From Ascaris suum (lineage: Eukaryota > Nematoda > Chromadorea > Rhabditida > Ascarididae), in contig CM024184.1 of NCBI GenBank assembly GCA_013433145.1, positions 4,526,137-4,590,136 on the forward strand: a stretch of 64,000 bases of DNA, in the 5' to 3' direction. The notes beneath the pieces are model-generated. The model saw only the letters and a list, made by a program, of their open reading frames with translations. It was not told where the DNA came from and did no database searches. A program made the translations under genes and the position numbers. This document shows, in pieces, positions 46,234-59,700 of the stretch; position 1 is the stretch's first letter, and each line of letters begins with the position of its first letter.

Positions 46234-49200
46234 TATTTCGTTATTTTTTACTGGACCTTAATGATTTTTACTCAATTTTACTGCATTGTTTTATAGCAAT
46301 TTTATTTTTCAATGTTTATTTGATTCTTTTTTAATTAGTGCAACTACAATCAAAAAAGTGAATATTGAAGCAAGATACGTCGTGAAGAATCCAACTGCTA
46401 TCTCAAAATGAGCTACAAAAAATTCGCCATACCATCACCTTAAGTGAATCTCATCAACACTTCCATTATCCTATCATCCCTGAATGAGTGTCACCAACAT
46501 TTGCTCGGTTTCAATTGCATTTTCCATTTCGATAGCATTTTTTCTAGGGTTTTTTTTCGTGTTTCACATTTTTACCACCTTTGCGGATGTTTTTTTTTTG
46601 GTGGGTTCGATGATTAAATACGGTATCCAGAAGATGTTTCCATTACTTCAACAATCGCTGGCAGAATGCACTACTGTCATTAAACGAAGAGTAAAAAAAA
46701 GGATAGCTGCCAACATTGCAGAGGAGGCTGGAAATAACACCATTTACATGAAAGGGACGTTGTTAAAGTTGTGCATAATAGTGTGACATTCCACCTTAAT
46801 GGAAACGTTTATGATGAAAGACCTATTTCATATATTATCGCTTATGATGAAAGACCTCATACATAGTAATAGGCGATTATAAACTATCAAATAGCTCATT
46901 GTATAACACCCTGGCATTAGCGAATCTCATTTCATCTCATAGTTATTTCGTCTCATATGAAACAATTAAGAGGAATGACCATAAACATATATCAACCGAA
47001 CCAACCTTGAACACCTTGTATCCTAATTCCAAGGTTCCACAACCTTAGACTAGCATGTAAATCTTTTATCATCATCTCAGCGATTTGCTTGTTGCATAAC
47101 AAATGTCACATAAAGGCAGCCAGCTTCCGTCAACGAGAATGCTCTTTTTTGAAAACGTTTGCACAAGCTCATTATGCGATCAACAAGTTTGATCAAAATG
47201 TACGCCCAACATTCCAATCTGTAAGACATGAAATTCGGGGGCACAATTGCGAGCCATCACTGCCTTCGTAACACTTCTTCGTCCTACTCGATTTCTGGCG
47301 CAATAGTGAGGCAAACAAAATACAGCATAACCTCATGACCAAATTTTGTCACGAGATGCAACATTGTTAAGCGTTAATCAAAGCTTCTAAATAACGAATA
47401 GAGAAGCCCGAAAGTTGATCTGGCACAATATGTGCTTTTGAAGTCGCTCCCATCACATCAAACGGTTTTATGAGTTCCGAACAAAGAATGAAACATAGCA
47501 CAGCGTTGCATTATTCCGACCAAATCCCGTCGTTCGTACAAACCGTCTATAAAGAAATCGCTTCTCGAACTAAAACGATTGTAAAGCAGGGCTTGATAGA
47601 TGGGAAAAACATTTGCGGGCACTTCCAAATATCTATTAATCGTTCTGAGACTGGTGAATTTGATTAAAGGATAGCAGGAAGTTAACACAAAGTCCTGAGT
47701 TATATCGACCAAATCTCATAACTCAAACTTCTGCGGTCTTCGAGTTCAAACAACGGACTGATGGACACTCATAATCCTATACGGATAGAATTCCCTATGA
47801 AATGTACTTTTATTACGACTTCCATAAAAAACTTAAAATCCGAGCACTTTCTTGAAAAAAAAATGCAACGCTTTCACTCGGAAGTAACATTACAATGCAA
47901 TATTTTTCACTATCATGCATCCAAAAATTAAAAACGTGGAGATTTGCTTTCAAAGAAGATAACTTCCAATCAAGCTATGGACTACTTCTACCTTTCCGTA
48001 CGAACGGACGTCTTTAGCAGACAAAGCGAGCCTTTTATAAAGTGGAAGAAAATGGTTGGATGTCAAGAGGACGATCACCTCATTCGACAACTCCTCTAAA
48101 ATCTCCGCTCTTATCGGAGCAATAAATGTGTGCGGTCCAGATCACAGTGATTGCGGCTTCGTGGCTAAATGCCACTCGTGTAAATCGGTGCATGTCAGCA
48201 TCATCCGATTATTGTTTGTCCGATAAAATCAAAAAAAATCCTTCCTTAAAATATATGCCCATTTGGCGTACATTTATCTCTTCGCACCTCTTCAAATAAT
48301 CCATCAACATGACCGTTATTTCCTTTATGTGGTCAAATTACTTCCTGTTATTCACCGCAAACCCGTCACCAATTCCATTTATTTATTGTATAACGCAAAA
48401 TCTGCCCATAAGATAAGGGGAATTCACTCATCGATGTTTTGATCTTCCACCGAAGTAATAAACCACCCATTAATTCGCGCGCTCAAACCCAAAATTGTGA
48501 CGATAAGCACGGGCGCTCACTGCGAAGGATGATGTGGCAAGCCAACACGCAGCTGCCTGTCCGACAGAGTACACTCTAGATTCTGGCCGACAAAGCCTAG
48601 GTTTGAAACTGATGACACGAAACTACATGATGTCATTCTACTTCCCACACTCTCTTAGTATACTTCTCACTGGTTTTCGTATCGAAACTCAGATTGCTGG
48701 GCCCATATTTACTTTGAACGAATCCCCGGTTAAATTTGGCCGCGTTTCCGACCGTAACTAGGCTCAGGCCTGCTCTAACTTATATTCGTTTGAACAGGCG
48801 AAGTCTCGCTGCTCTATGAAAGTTTCTTTTTTGCGTCTCTTCCGAAACTTTCTAGACCAGTTCCGATCGAAAAGAAGGAAAAACAACCATACCACTCAAT
48901 GAAGTATACCAATGTCTTTCTATGCGCTTCCGTTTAACACATAACCACCCACAGCTGCACACCGCCCGTAAAGTACTGTTTATCATCCCAAGCTTTCTAC
49001 AGCCCCAAGCAACTAAACACAGCGGGCGGTATGGAAGATAAAACAATCTTCATAGTCTTGAAGTAGTTCCCCCCAATCCACGCTCTCCAAACCTCATTTT
49101 GTCAACCCCACAAAGTATAGCTCACAGCTCTGAGAGAACAAACGAGGAACAAACCTGAGAACAATACCGATAGCAACTCCTGTCACAAACTTTTTCGACA

Positions 49201-50120
49201 AACCTGTAAGACTTTCATTAAATTACGAAGGAAACTTTATGGAAGAAAAGAACTACCGGAAAAACAAGGAAAATCCGAAGGTGATTGCCATCACAGCCTC
49301 ACTTTTACACCGATTACATTGCTGGAATTTTTGGAAATGCTGCACTAATTGGTTCTCCGATGTCGATGCATTCTGCAATATGACCGCAGTGTTTATAGCT
49401 ATACGTTAGAGAACATATGCTACATTATCTCGCTAGTGGTACTTTCCTGCAGAACTTTATTCTATAAAGTGCAGCGTAACAAATTATAACAGCAACATAT
49501 CTGATTTGAGAAAATTGACAATGCAACAACGCGAAATATAATGAAGGAAGAGATGAAAAACAAAAAAGAACATGATAAAATCATTGAAGACGACAAACAA
49601 TTTGCAAAACAAGGTTTACTGCGAAAATCGACAAGATAACGGGGACACAGAAAAATCAACCTTCTACAAAGGAAACTTCAAACGGATCAGTTCATAGGCT
49701 ATTGAATGAACGCATACCTAAGCCCCGACCTTCTATTCAATTAGCCCATCCAGGTACCACCCCCATCCCTTCAAACAAAAAACTTGTCCAATTCACTTCG
49801 TGAACTCAACAGATGCATGCTCGTGCTCAGATTACGACGACCAACCTATTCCATGTTATTGTGAGTAAAATCTACAACTATTAGTCCACTTCAAACATAT
49901 AACAAATTACAACGACGATACGGAGATACTCTGGGATTGCTACTCACTAAAAATTGCAAAAAAAAGCACTCATTATACAGCACCGAGAAAAAAATTACAA
50001 AAAAATCTACTACTCCCCTTCCTTAGAATGTTTCAACGTCAATCTTCCCGTTGTACGATAGAAGTATTGGCCATTAATCGACAGCTAACCACCGATCACC
50101 CTAACAATCGTCGATGCAAC
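46234..50120. other. stretch without a recognised gene
   Basis: A hydrophobic frame at 46484-46786 and protein-like frames at 47089-47271 and 47458-47712 match nothing I know. A 16-base direct repeat (TTATGATGAAAGACCT) occurs at 46809-46824 and 46842-46857. Most of the stretch has more C than G on the plus strand. Confidence 0.4.
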
Positions 50121-50126
50121 AATTAA

Positions 50127-52333
50127 TTAAGCCATACCCAACATATCTGAGATGTTGAATCCATCACAAATTTGCAGCTTCCCAATGGCCGTAATTCCCC
50201 ACCTCTAAAAAATAACCAAATTATCACTGCAAACATTATTAAACTGCGTCATCACTTCAAATATATGCATACCACTTATCTTTAAAAAAAAAAAAAACCA
50301 AAACCCATAAGCTAGCATACTGAGGAGAAAAAACTATATTAATTATCGTAATCCCGCAAATAGAGATACATCTTTCAAAATTCGGCGATAAATGAAGATA
50401 AGAACATCTGCAAATAATAATATTAAAAAATCGCCTTAAGCGCCCATAGCTGAACATTCAATACGAAATATCTCAAATCGCTGCCCAAATTTCATTCCGT
50501 CATACATCGTACATTCACTAAGATGTTTCGTCACTTAAACACGAAAGCTTATCAACTAACGCTACTTAATCTCTATTCCTCACTAGTTACGTCTATATGA
50601 AGAGTGAATGATATGAGGGTAAACGACGAATAGAACGCTTACCGATCGCTATTGCAACTATTCTCGTTAAGAGTTCTACACAATACCTAAAAATGTAAAA
50701 ATAAGCGATCCATAACAACACAATAAAGCGAGATAATCCATAACCTCGCGTCCACGCAAAAAAAAGACCCGACGCCCACAACGAGAGATACACAGGGAAA
50801 TTCACACGCAACAAAGCTTACAAGCCTGAATAAAACTTGGAACAGCGACCACTAACGGAGCACAATACGGTGACCACGAGTTGGCTGAGGTGGGCATAAC
50901 AGAGACATGCGAAGCCCCTTCGAGACAAATGAGATCGCAAAAGAATCTTTAGTACCACATCTATTCGACGCTGCCTATATTAAACAGCAGTATCTCTATG
51001 ACCTAAAAAACTTGCAGCCAACACTACACCGACCAACCGGTTAATTCATAAATAAGCAACCGACTAACCGTTAATCCACAAATAAGCAACCGACCACCGG
51101 TCAACCGATAAATAAGCAATACATCTGAAATTAGCTAGGCAAATCAGGTGATACAACTCTCATATCACCTAAATCTCCACAAATTCTTCGACATATTCCA
51201 CTTTCCAAGATCAACAAAATATTGCACTTAATTAGGTACATGCAGCATCAATACCATGCCCATTGATTAATGGGGACATCCGAATACAGGCAAACATCCC
51301 CAATTGCTCCAAAGTGATCGCATTCATTTCCACAAAACCTGCACTGGTATAGGCACACAGAAGCACATATGTAATCCTAACACTTATATATGTGGGAGTT
51401 ACAACCTTACGATATTCAACTGAAACCCCAAAATCTATATTCACTGAACGCATCAAGGCACACGCGATAATGACATAAATGCAGAAGTGGAAATTATGCG
51501 CTGATATATCAATCCAACCCTCGCCCTCCCCCCCCCCCCCCCAAAGCTTTATTATAAGATCAGGTTAATGCATGTGGAACTTGAATGGATCAATTGTACT
51601 GAGTAAGGGCTTGAATACCTGAACCGCCTGCCAGTATAACCTAGATACATCCAAAAAAACATCGATTTGGAATCCCTGTCCAATACTAAAAGGAAAAACG
51701 TTGAGATCCGCGTAAGCTACCACCGAATCCCCTATCCGTCGACAGTGGACACAGCTATAAATCGGTCCACCCACTTCAGATGCGTTAAGTAAGTTGCGAG
51801 AAGCTAGCGGCTACGGCGCTCCGGGCACTCTCCATCAAAATCGTGTGCACACGTCGCATTACACACAAACTAACTAAACAACACTACAGACACCATGCCC
51901 CGAGGCAATTCCGTCACAATTCACTTCCACTGCCGCCCTTTGGTATTCATTTCATTACAATTCATTCTCATATAATTACTCCCCTACTCATGCATACCAT
52001 CTCTTCTTGCCATTAAAAACTCACATCATCCACTTTTCAATAATGATAAGATAAAAGCACCTCCACAAAATGTACTAGAGGGCGAAAGTCGCTATGATGG
52101 AAATGATTCGTAGCGAAATAGACTCCAGGCTCTAGAAAATCAATACAAGAAATAAAAGAAGCAAAACTTCATCTCATCGCAACAATAACAACAACAAGAA
52201 AATGCAAATAATAAACAAAAATTGAGAAGAGCATCGAACATATCCCGTGATAGGACCTTAGACGAACGAAGATCCATTCAAATCATTCACTCCCCTTTGT
52301 ACATCACCCACACTCGTGGGCTTTCGATATAAC
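50127..52333 (-). CDS. possible 3' exons of the mep-1-like gene (tentative)
   Basis: Exon 10 ends in phase 1 without a stop, so more exons are needed. Three spans fit by splice signals and phase only. One starts at 52333 after CGTTTCAG (reads GYIESPRVW, donor at 52308 or about 52292). One is 50686-50643, with acceptor ATTTTTAG and donor CG|GTAAGC. One starts at 50204 or 50202 after TTTTTTAG and meets a stop in at least one frame near 50127. No zinc finger is seen in them and more than one joining is possible. A strong GTAAGT donor at about 52571 with a hydrophobic stretch before it is a further alternative. Confidence 0.2.
51028..51118. repeat. minisatellite, three 30-31 bp units
   Basis: Units at 51028-51058, 51059-51088 and 51089-51118 each begin ACCGAC and end AAATAAGCA, with substitutions between. 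The array lies inside or downstream of the 3' part of the mep-1-like gene. Confidence 0.85.
51528..51542 (+). repeat. poly-C tract, 15 C
   Basis: The longest single-base C run in the window, G-rich on the minus strand, which is the presumed sense strand of the mep-1-like transcript. Confidence 0.95.
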
Positions 52334-53512
52334 CTGAAACGCTCGTTTAGCCATCTATTAATATCGAATCGTTCGTTGTCAAAAACAAAGTCAATTGGAA
52401 CAATCTCGGCCAATTCAGCAACACAAATAGCGAACATCTCTCGTTGAAATGTCTTTATTTATAACGAACCGTTCCAAGGAATAGAATAGAAAAGAATCGT
52501 GTAACAACTTCGATCACAACAATTATTCGATTCCTCTGCCGACGATTCCAAATTAAAGAAAAAAAACTTACCTGTCACGTCCCGTCCCACACATGCAATT
52601 AAAACAATTAAAACACTCGCTGAAATTGCCAATCTCTATGCTGGCAAGTGAACATTATACTTCTAACTTCCGAATAACCTTATGCTGAAACTCCGGCTCA
52701 TTTTAAGCTTATGTCCAACCTAAATACTTCATGTCATAACTCTCTTTCCTTTCAGCTACAACTGGAGCTCTCAAGTTCAACAACTGCTTCTGAGACGGAT
52801 GGTTGAAACAGTTGTGAAATAAGTGACTACGTTCCGCTAGGCGGGATCTCATAGGAACCATCTTTTTTATCATCGAGCAATGGTAAAAAAATCCTATTCC
52901 TCACATCGGTTCTTAAAAACGGTTCACTGTGAAGCTATTAAAAACATTAACAATGATCAAACCTATCCTTAAATACATGACCAAAAAGACTTTCGATTTT
53001 TCTTAAATAAACAAATGAAAACAAACTGTTAAAAACAAAAATGATCAAAAAGAAGGATCTCAAGCCTTTCATGATGGATTTGCTCCGAACTGACTTAAGA
53101 ACGATACTGTTCCACAAAGACGTCAATGGAACAAGTACAGATGAATAGACTGTTCCTTGGCAGTGTGAGCCCAGTTCGTCCCTTCCCCACCCCCTCCCCA
53201 TCTCCACTTGCTCTGACCACCTATTCTCCATACCACACTTCAGACCGCTCAACTCATTCTCGCATCCTCGCCAATAGTTCCATTCCTACACACTTTCCCC
53301 TATTACCTGACGATTATCGAATACGACACTTCATATGTATGCATGCAAAAAAAAAAACGTGCGCACCCGTGTATGCAGATGCATCATCCAAGCAAATACA
53401 ACGCAGATGCACACACTGATATGTATGTGAATGGCGTACATACATAATAAGGAACACCCTCCCCCTACAGAAAATCGCCGACCGGAAGTCATGTTGCACC
53501 ACAGTGACAAAC

Positions 53513-53729
53513 CTGAATTCGATTCGACGGTCAGATAGCCTCCATGCTCTTGGAGGGTGTGATTCTTGAGAGCGCCCCACTCGGCACACTTATGCTGACA
53601 CACCGAGCAAATATAGCCATGCTCCTCTCTCTGATGCTCTTCCATTCGAATGAAGCGATTGCACTTGAAGTCGCATATACGGCACTCAAACTTGATGATA
53701 CCCGTATGGATTCGCTCATGAGTTGTCAC
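53513..53729 (-). CDS. mep-1: mep-1-like exon 10, end of finger 6, fingers 7 and 8
   Basis: The acceptor is ACGTTTAG in phase 0. The exon encodes VTTHERIHTGIIKFECRICD, with a TGEKPF-like linker, then finger 7 and finger 8 (CSVCQHKCAEWGALKNH). It ends in phase 1 at TCAG|GTTTGT, after the sequence EHGGYLTVESNS. Confidence 0.8.
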
Positions 53730-56673
53730 CTAAACGTATATCGGTGACTTGTAACTTCAACTGCTGACATAATTTAGTGTACGAATACAGTAATGCTTGC
53801 GACCGACTCTCCACTCCAGCGACACTGGAATGTTGGTTCAAAAAGGGTGTCGTCAAACCGACATTTCAGAAGTCTGGGGTTGAAATCCTGCCTCATTGCT
53901 ACAGCGAAATCTCATATTTTTCACCGATAACGCATAAAAACCTTTTAGATAATATCAAGCAGTAAGAATGATCGCCATGTGTTGAGTATGTGACAGAGCA
54001 TCTCCTTTCTATATGCCTCTGTTTCTTTAATTCAGTATTCAGAATCAGAGGACCTAGGCAGAATCAACCAAAAAAATCACGCGGAATGTCTCCACACCCC
54101 CTCTAATGAAACACTTCAATATGCGTCATGAGATACTACCCAAAACACCACACACAGAAAAACCGGTCCGGTTAAACGGAGATAATTGCTACCTATGACA
54201 CCTGCAAATTTCAAATTGGTGGCGAGAAAAGAGGGAAGAAGAGTGCAAGCAATGGGAAACAAAAATTAACCACTCACCGAACATTCACTGGTGAAGAGTT
54301 CATCGCAAAAATGACATGAATAGGTCTTCGTGAACACATGCGCCATCTTCTTGTGCTTTCTTAGTTTGCGAGGTGTGAGGAACTTGAGGGCACACATATT
54401 ACACTTGAAGCCCGAATTGGCACCGCGATGGAACTTAGCACGATGATTGAATAGCCTTTGCTGTGTACACAGGTTGCGCATTGGAGTACACTCGAAACAC
54501 ATGTACGTCTGAAAATGCATACACTTGATTTAGGCTTTTATGTTCAAGAACTGGGGCGAGCGAGGGAGGAAGAGATTACTAATTATTTATAAGGAGAAAA
54601 AATTTCAGAGAAACAGTGCATCGTCCTTCAAAAAGGTCGCAACAGTGCCCACACTAGTGCCTACAACATTTTCAAGTAACAGACGTTTTATTCACTGATC
54701 CATGTATATATAATGTTCGAACAAATGGAATATTGTGCCTAACTTCACCTCTAACCGTTGAGGCACCAAATGCGGTCATCATTTCTCTTTGAGCCGCAAT
54801 CCACCTCAACTTCATTATAAGATAATGTTCTCCAATATAAAAGACTATAAGCAAATCGAACCAAATCGCATTCGTGAGTGGGGAGATCATCCTTTGATCG
54901 GATAGCTTTAAAGCAACGCAAACACTGCGTAAACTCGACTGAATCGGGGTGTTTCTTCGTGAAGTGTTTCTTCAACGATACTTCATTTCGGAAGCGTTTA
55001 TCGCAAAATGGGCATTGTGGTGACACCTGAAAGCTAATAAATTCATAAACAACCTAACAGAAAAGAATTGAAAATTTCAACTGCGATGTTCCAAAAACAA
55101 AACGACCAATTCTTTAAGAAAATAATCGCGAAATAGGCTTAAAAAATAGCTTCTGAGATACCTCTCACTAATAAATCCGGCAAAAATCACTACGGAAATT
55201 ATTTTACCAAATTGCTCCTTCCTGTCCAAGTCCAAAAACGATGGAACTGAGCTTACAGTTTCTCCTCTTTCCGTACGACACTTCTCAGGCATGCATAATT
55301 CGACGTGGAAACCGCCAATAAACCAACTATAACCAACAACAGCAATCATGCTGAAGCAATATACCTTCTTCTTGTAGAACCTTTTCGGCTGTCGAAGGAA
55401 TCCCTGACCATCGAATCGTGCCGGAATACCGCCACTTAATTCACCAGGCAGCGGGATACTGAAAGTGAACCTTAATAATACATCTGCGCTGAGGATCCTT
55501 AAGCAATTGGGAAATGCACCTGGCGATGATGATCGTTATGAGTATTGCCTTAGCGTTCTTCCCTTTATTATAACTGTAAGCAACAACGCACCTTGAATAT
55601 CGTCTCATCAGGCGCTATGAAAAAAGTCCATACGACTAAAATTTGAAAGAAAGTCCCAGTATGTAAGCAAACGTTTCATGCATAATTAAGCAACTGTGAT
55701 ATGCACGAAAACGTGAAAACTTCAGTAAAACGTTTCGCGAGTGAAGATGCTAACTGAGACAAAAGTTCCTCACAAGTAACTCCTCCATATCTGACTCACA
55801 TTTGGCAAAAGTTAGTTGGAAAAAAACTCCACCTTTTCATACTTACCAATGAGTATACCAATGAGTATAACACTACCTTTGGAAAATGCAACTCCGTTAG
55901 CTATACCCGCACTCAGTCAAAATATTTTAGGAAAGAAAAACATTAAAAACTCTAAAACCGCCTTATGTACACAATGGCGTTTGGAGTTGTCTCATTTTAC
56001 AAGAAATGCGGGAAAACTTTTGCAGAGGATAACGAGGTTTCAAATGCTCGTTTGACACTACTTCTAACCTTTTCAATGCTGCGCAGCTGCACTTTCCAAA
56101 CAGTTCTAGGAACATTTTTCATCACTACAATTCAGTTCACCTATCAGCCCGTCTGGCATCTGAGGCCACCTCTTCTTCCTGTTCTCGCATGCCACTTAAT
56201 TCTCCATGCGTAACTTCGATAAAATCTTGCAAAAAACCAAGAGATAATGTAATGGCGATTTTCTTTTACGACCCTCACCCCCAAGGTTCCATAAAGGGCG
56301 AATCATCATCACCTTCCACCATATTAAAGAAGAACCTTTAATTAAGCATTGAATTACAATGAACAAACTAAAAAAATTACTCTTGGACATTCACTTGGAA
56401 GCCTTCGGCAACAATCTCGTCTTCAGGTGGTATATATCCTCCCGAAGCGATCTCTTCGATCCGATTCGCTTCCAATTCCGCCATCCTGCAATTCCAAAAA
56501 TGACCTATCGGATTAATAAATCTACTCAAACACAAATTACTGGATAAATATACGCTGCAACTAAATTTGGTTGTCGATCACGAGCATCACCAGAGTGGCA
56601 TATATTTTATCCTCGTAATAGTCTTTTTGATGCAATATTCGTACATATGTGAACAAATAAATAAATAAACAAA

Positions 56674-56729
<56 letters not shown>

Positions 56730-59700
56730 GTGTAAACACAAATGTAAATATAAATACATATATACGTAGGCGTGTGTGTGGAAGTACGACGAAATGAATG
56801 TACTAACCTTTGTTCAGCAATCTCTTCCTCTTGCTGAATAAGAAACACAAGGTATTCAATAGGATGCTTGTCGCGAAGATGTCTCTCATAGACGTTTTTC
56901 TCGATAAATCGGCTCTTGCATCGCTTACACCTGACCATCTTGGAACGAACAAGCTTCCGAATCTAAAAAAGGCAGATCAAAAGCAGATCCTTCAGCTGAA
57001 CATTCACTGAAGACCCTGAAAACACTTCTAGACAGGACTTCCCCTCCCCCCCCGCCCCCGTCTCGACTGTAAGGTTTCAGTTTCCGACTTAATTATAAGC
57101 TCTCAGCTGGGGATGCTGAAGGTGTAAAAAACTGGGATAGCCTCTCCCGCAATCGTTAATGCACGGACAGTTGTCGCTGCGTATGGTGCACAAGTTCACA
57201 CAGAATTTTCTGACGAAACTCATAAGTTTCAGGTAAACCAACCAGAAACCTCACGGCCCACTTCTCAATTTTTTCTGTGAGATGTGAAATGTTCACGACG
57301 TGGCACTGTATGGTATAAAAAGGACCAATAATCAAGACCCATCGTCATCGTTTGAAGAACGCTTCACACATTAACCATCTCTTCTTTTGGAAAACAGCAA
57401 ATGACTATAAAAAATTCAAAGTGGGCATCTTGTTGAATACCAACTGATGCTAAGCAAGGAGAAGTCACTAAACAAGCGGCGGTCAGAGCACGGTAGAAAC
57501 CACCAGTGCATATCCGGCTTCCGAGGCGATTACACTTACCACCGCTTCTCACAGGACAGAAGCGCGGAATGGCGCATTCAAGATTCATACCTCTGGAACA
57601 ACTCACCTATCCACCGCATGCAATTTACTGCACTGCTCCCTCACCATCCCTTTCTTTTCCACCGACCGTCGTTCTCTTCACAAGTGCAATCATATATATG
57701 TAAACGGAAGCTGCGCTCCGTTGTCCTTTCCGTCTCTCCCCTCCCCGTTCCCAAAATGTTGCAAGCGCAGAAGCATTACAACAACTCGTAAAGAGAGAAA
57801 TGCCACATCACTTCGAGCAATCCCGAGGTCAATCTATTTGCCAGCAACTGCATGACATTTTGAAATCTCCTTGCGTTCACAAAGCAATCTCTGCAACACT
57901 CCGCCTAAATCATCTATCCCTTCAACGGATTCATCACCTTTCATGTGTCACATTTCTGTCCTTAATGAGGTGTGCTACTCTTAGTGAAAACGCTTTATAA
58001 AAGTTTCAACTGGTGTCCTGTTCAAAGCTTTATTTCTGCTGCTGCAAGGGTATACGAGGCTTAAATCTACTTTATTTGCCAACTCTATGTGCCAAATTAG
58101 CAGATTATCGACACCTGCCTGCCATTTAACTGATCACTAGAAGCTATAGTTAGCAACGTAAACTGAAACTAGAATTGAACTCCTGCTTACGCTTACGATG
58201 AAAATTCTAGTTCCTGAAGGAAATCAAAAACAGGAGCTCCAGACATAGGGAAAATAGAACGTATTCCCCCTCACCCCCAATCTCCTCTCCTCGTCCTTAA
58301 AATTGGGCTTGCCTGCGACCGCAGCTGATGACAAAACGAAGCTGAAGGAAATGTGGGAATATCGACAGGTAACAAGTCTGCGCAACTCAAACCTGCTCTC
58401 GATCTACGCACCGTAAAAAATAAAGAGCTTATCCACAGAGCTGTCAACTGGAACCCCATCGAATAATAAGATCATACGGGCAAAATTTTGGACGCATTTC
58501 TTCATGTTGCATTTTCAAATTAGCCAATAAGACTCATCATAGCAATTAACATTTAAGTAACCTCTTCGGGATCGGTAGGATGTGGTGGTGGTGCCGGAAG
58601 ATCGCTTAATGACATGCCATCTTGCAAACGAAATGAAACAGCCGCTGCCTCACTGGAACCTAAAAATGACTCCATGCTTAAAATGGCTTCTATAATATCC
58701 AAAAACATCGAGAAGACAAACTTTGACGTTGACCAATAGCTTAAACGGTAAAAGCCGTTACTTGGAATATGAACGAAAAGGTTTCGATGCTCTGCTATGT
58801 TATGCGTTTCCCACTTCTATTCTTTCCCATTTAGGTCACCTTAAATCACAACTCATATACTGCACCTATGAGCAAATACAGCTCACTTACCTTCAGAACG
58901 TAAAATCTCCGGGTGATACGTCCATGAGTGCGGCTTATTACATTCAGTATCCGTTGAGATGACCTTCTTACCAAACTGATCCAGCACGATGCGCTCCTTT
59001 TCATTTTCGGTTGTCACATTCGAGGCTGATGAAGACCTCAACGCTGAGAGCAAATCTCCAATTCCTGTTAGGCCACCTCGCTTCTAAAAAGCCACAAAAA
59101 ATATAACACCTGTTCAAGGGCGCATGGTTAAACGAAGGGCTCGCGATCGCCATAGGAAGAATTCCAGGTCGAACTACGCAGCCAAAGATTTTAAAACCCC
59201 AACTCTAGCTGCTGGCATCTTAAGAATTTCAAAAACGTTGTTTAACAGAATATCACTTCAACATTCTTTAAAAAGCGTCGAACAATGTCCAATTCAGCAA
59301 CGATAACTTAAATCTAAAAAATTTAGAGCTGATGTAAGTAATTTTCACAAACCTTTCTAGCAAAAAAGTTTCAAGATCCAGGTAGGCGGTGAACTCCTTC
59401 AAATGCTTCGATTTCAGATAGTGAAACGGATAGATAGCACACCTGCGGGCTTACCTCAGGTTGTTGTAAGTGCACTCTAATGGCCAATTTTTTGGTCTGC
59501 CTTTGGCAACCATGTCAGCCATAAATAACCGAACTGAGCCTTGCTGGTGAAATATGATCACCCACTCATTTGAATGCTTTTGGAGAATAAATAAAGTTAA
59601 ATACAAAAACATATATCTGCAGATGTACACCATTCAACAGAAGAATAGGATCGGCAGGATTTCCGCTCATTTTATGAGATGAAACCAACATCTGCACCTA

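Noticed and set aside
46484..46786. Hydrophobic frame downstream of the receptor exon, considered as TM4
   Set aside because: The segment is T-rich, lacks any S2 motif before it, and does not carry the usual TM4 pattern. It is more likely base composition.
52571..52622. Short exon with a hydrophobic peptide ending at a strong GTAAGT donor
   Set aside because: It would insert a membrane-like segment (VLIVLIAC) into a nuclear zinc-finger protein. It was kept only as an alternative because the phase fits.
53126..53747. Plus-strand open frames opposite the zinc-finger exons
   Set aside because: They are shadows of the minus-strand coding exons and adjoining intron.
57364..57606. Minus-strand frame with several Cys, considered as an extra mep-1-like exon
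   Set aside because: Its phase does not follow exon 4, while exon 4 joins exon 5 directly in phase 0.
58150..58240. Possible tRNA on the minus strand from a GTTCAATTC B-box-like word
   Set aside because: No A box, acceptor stem or anticodon arm could be drawn around it.
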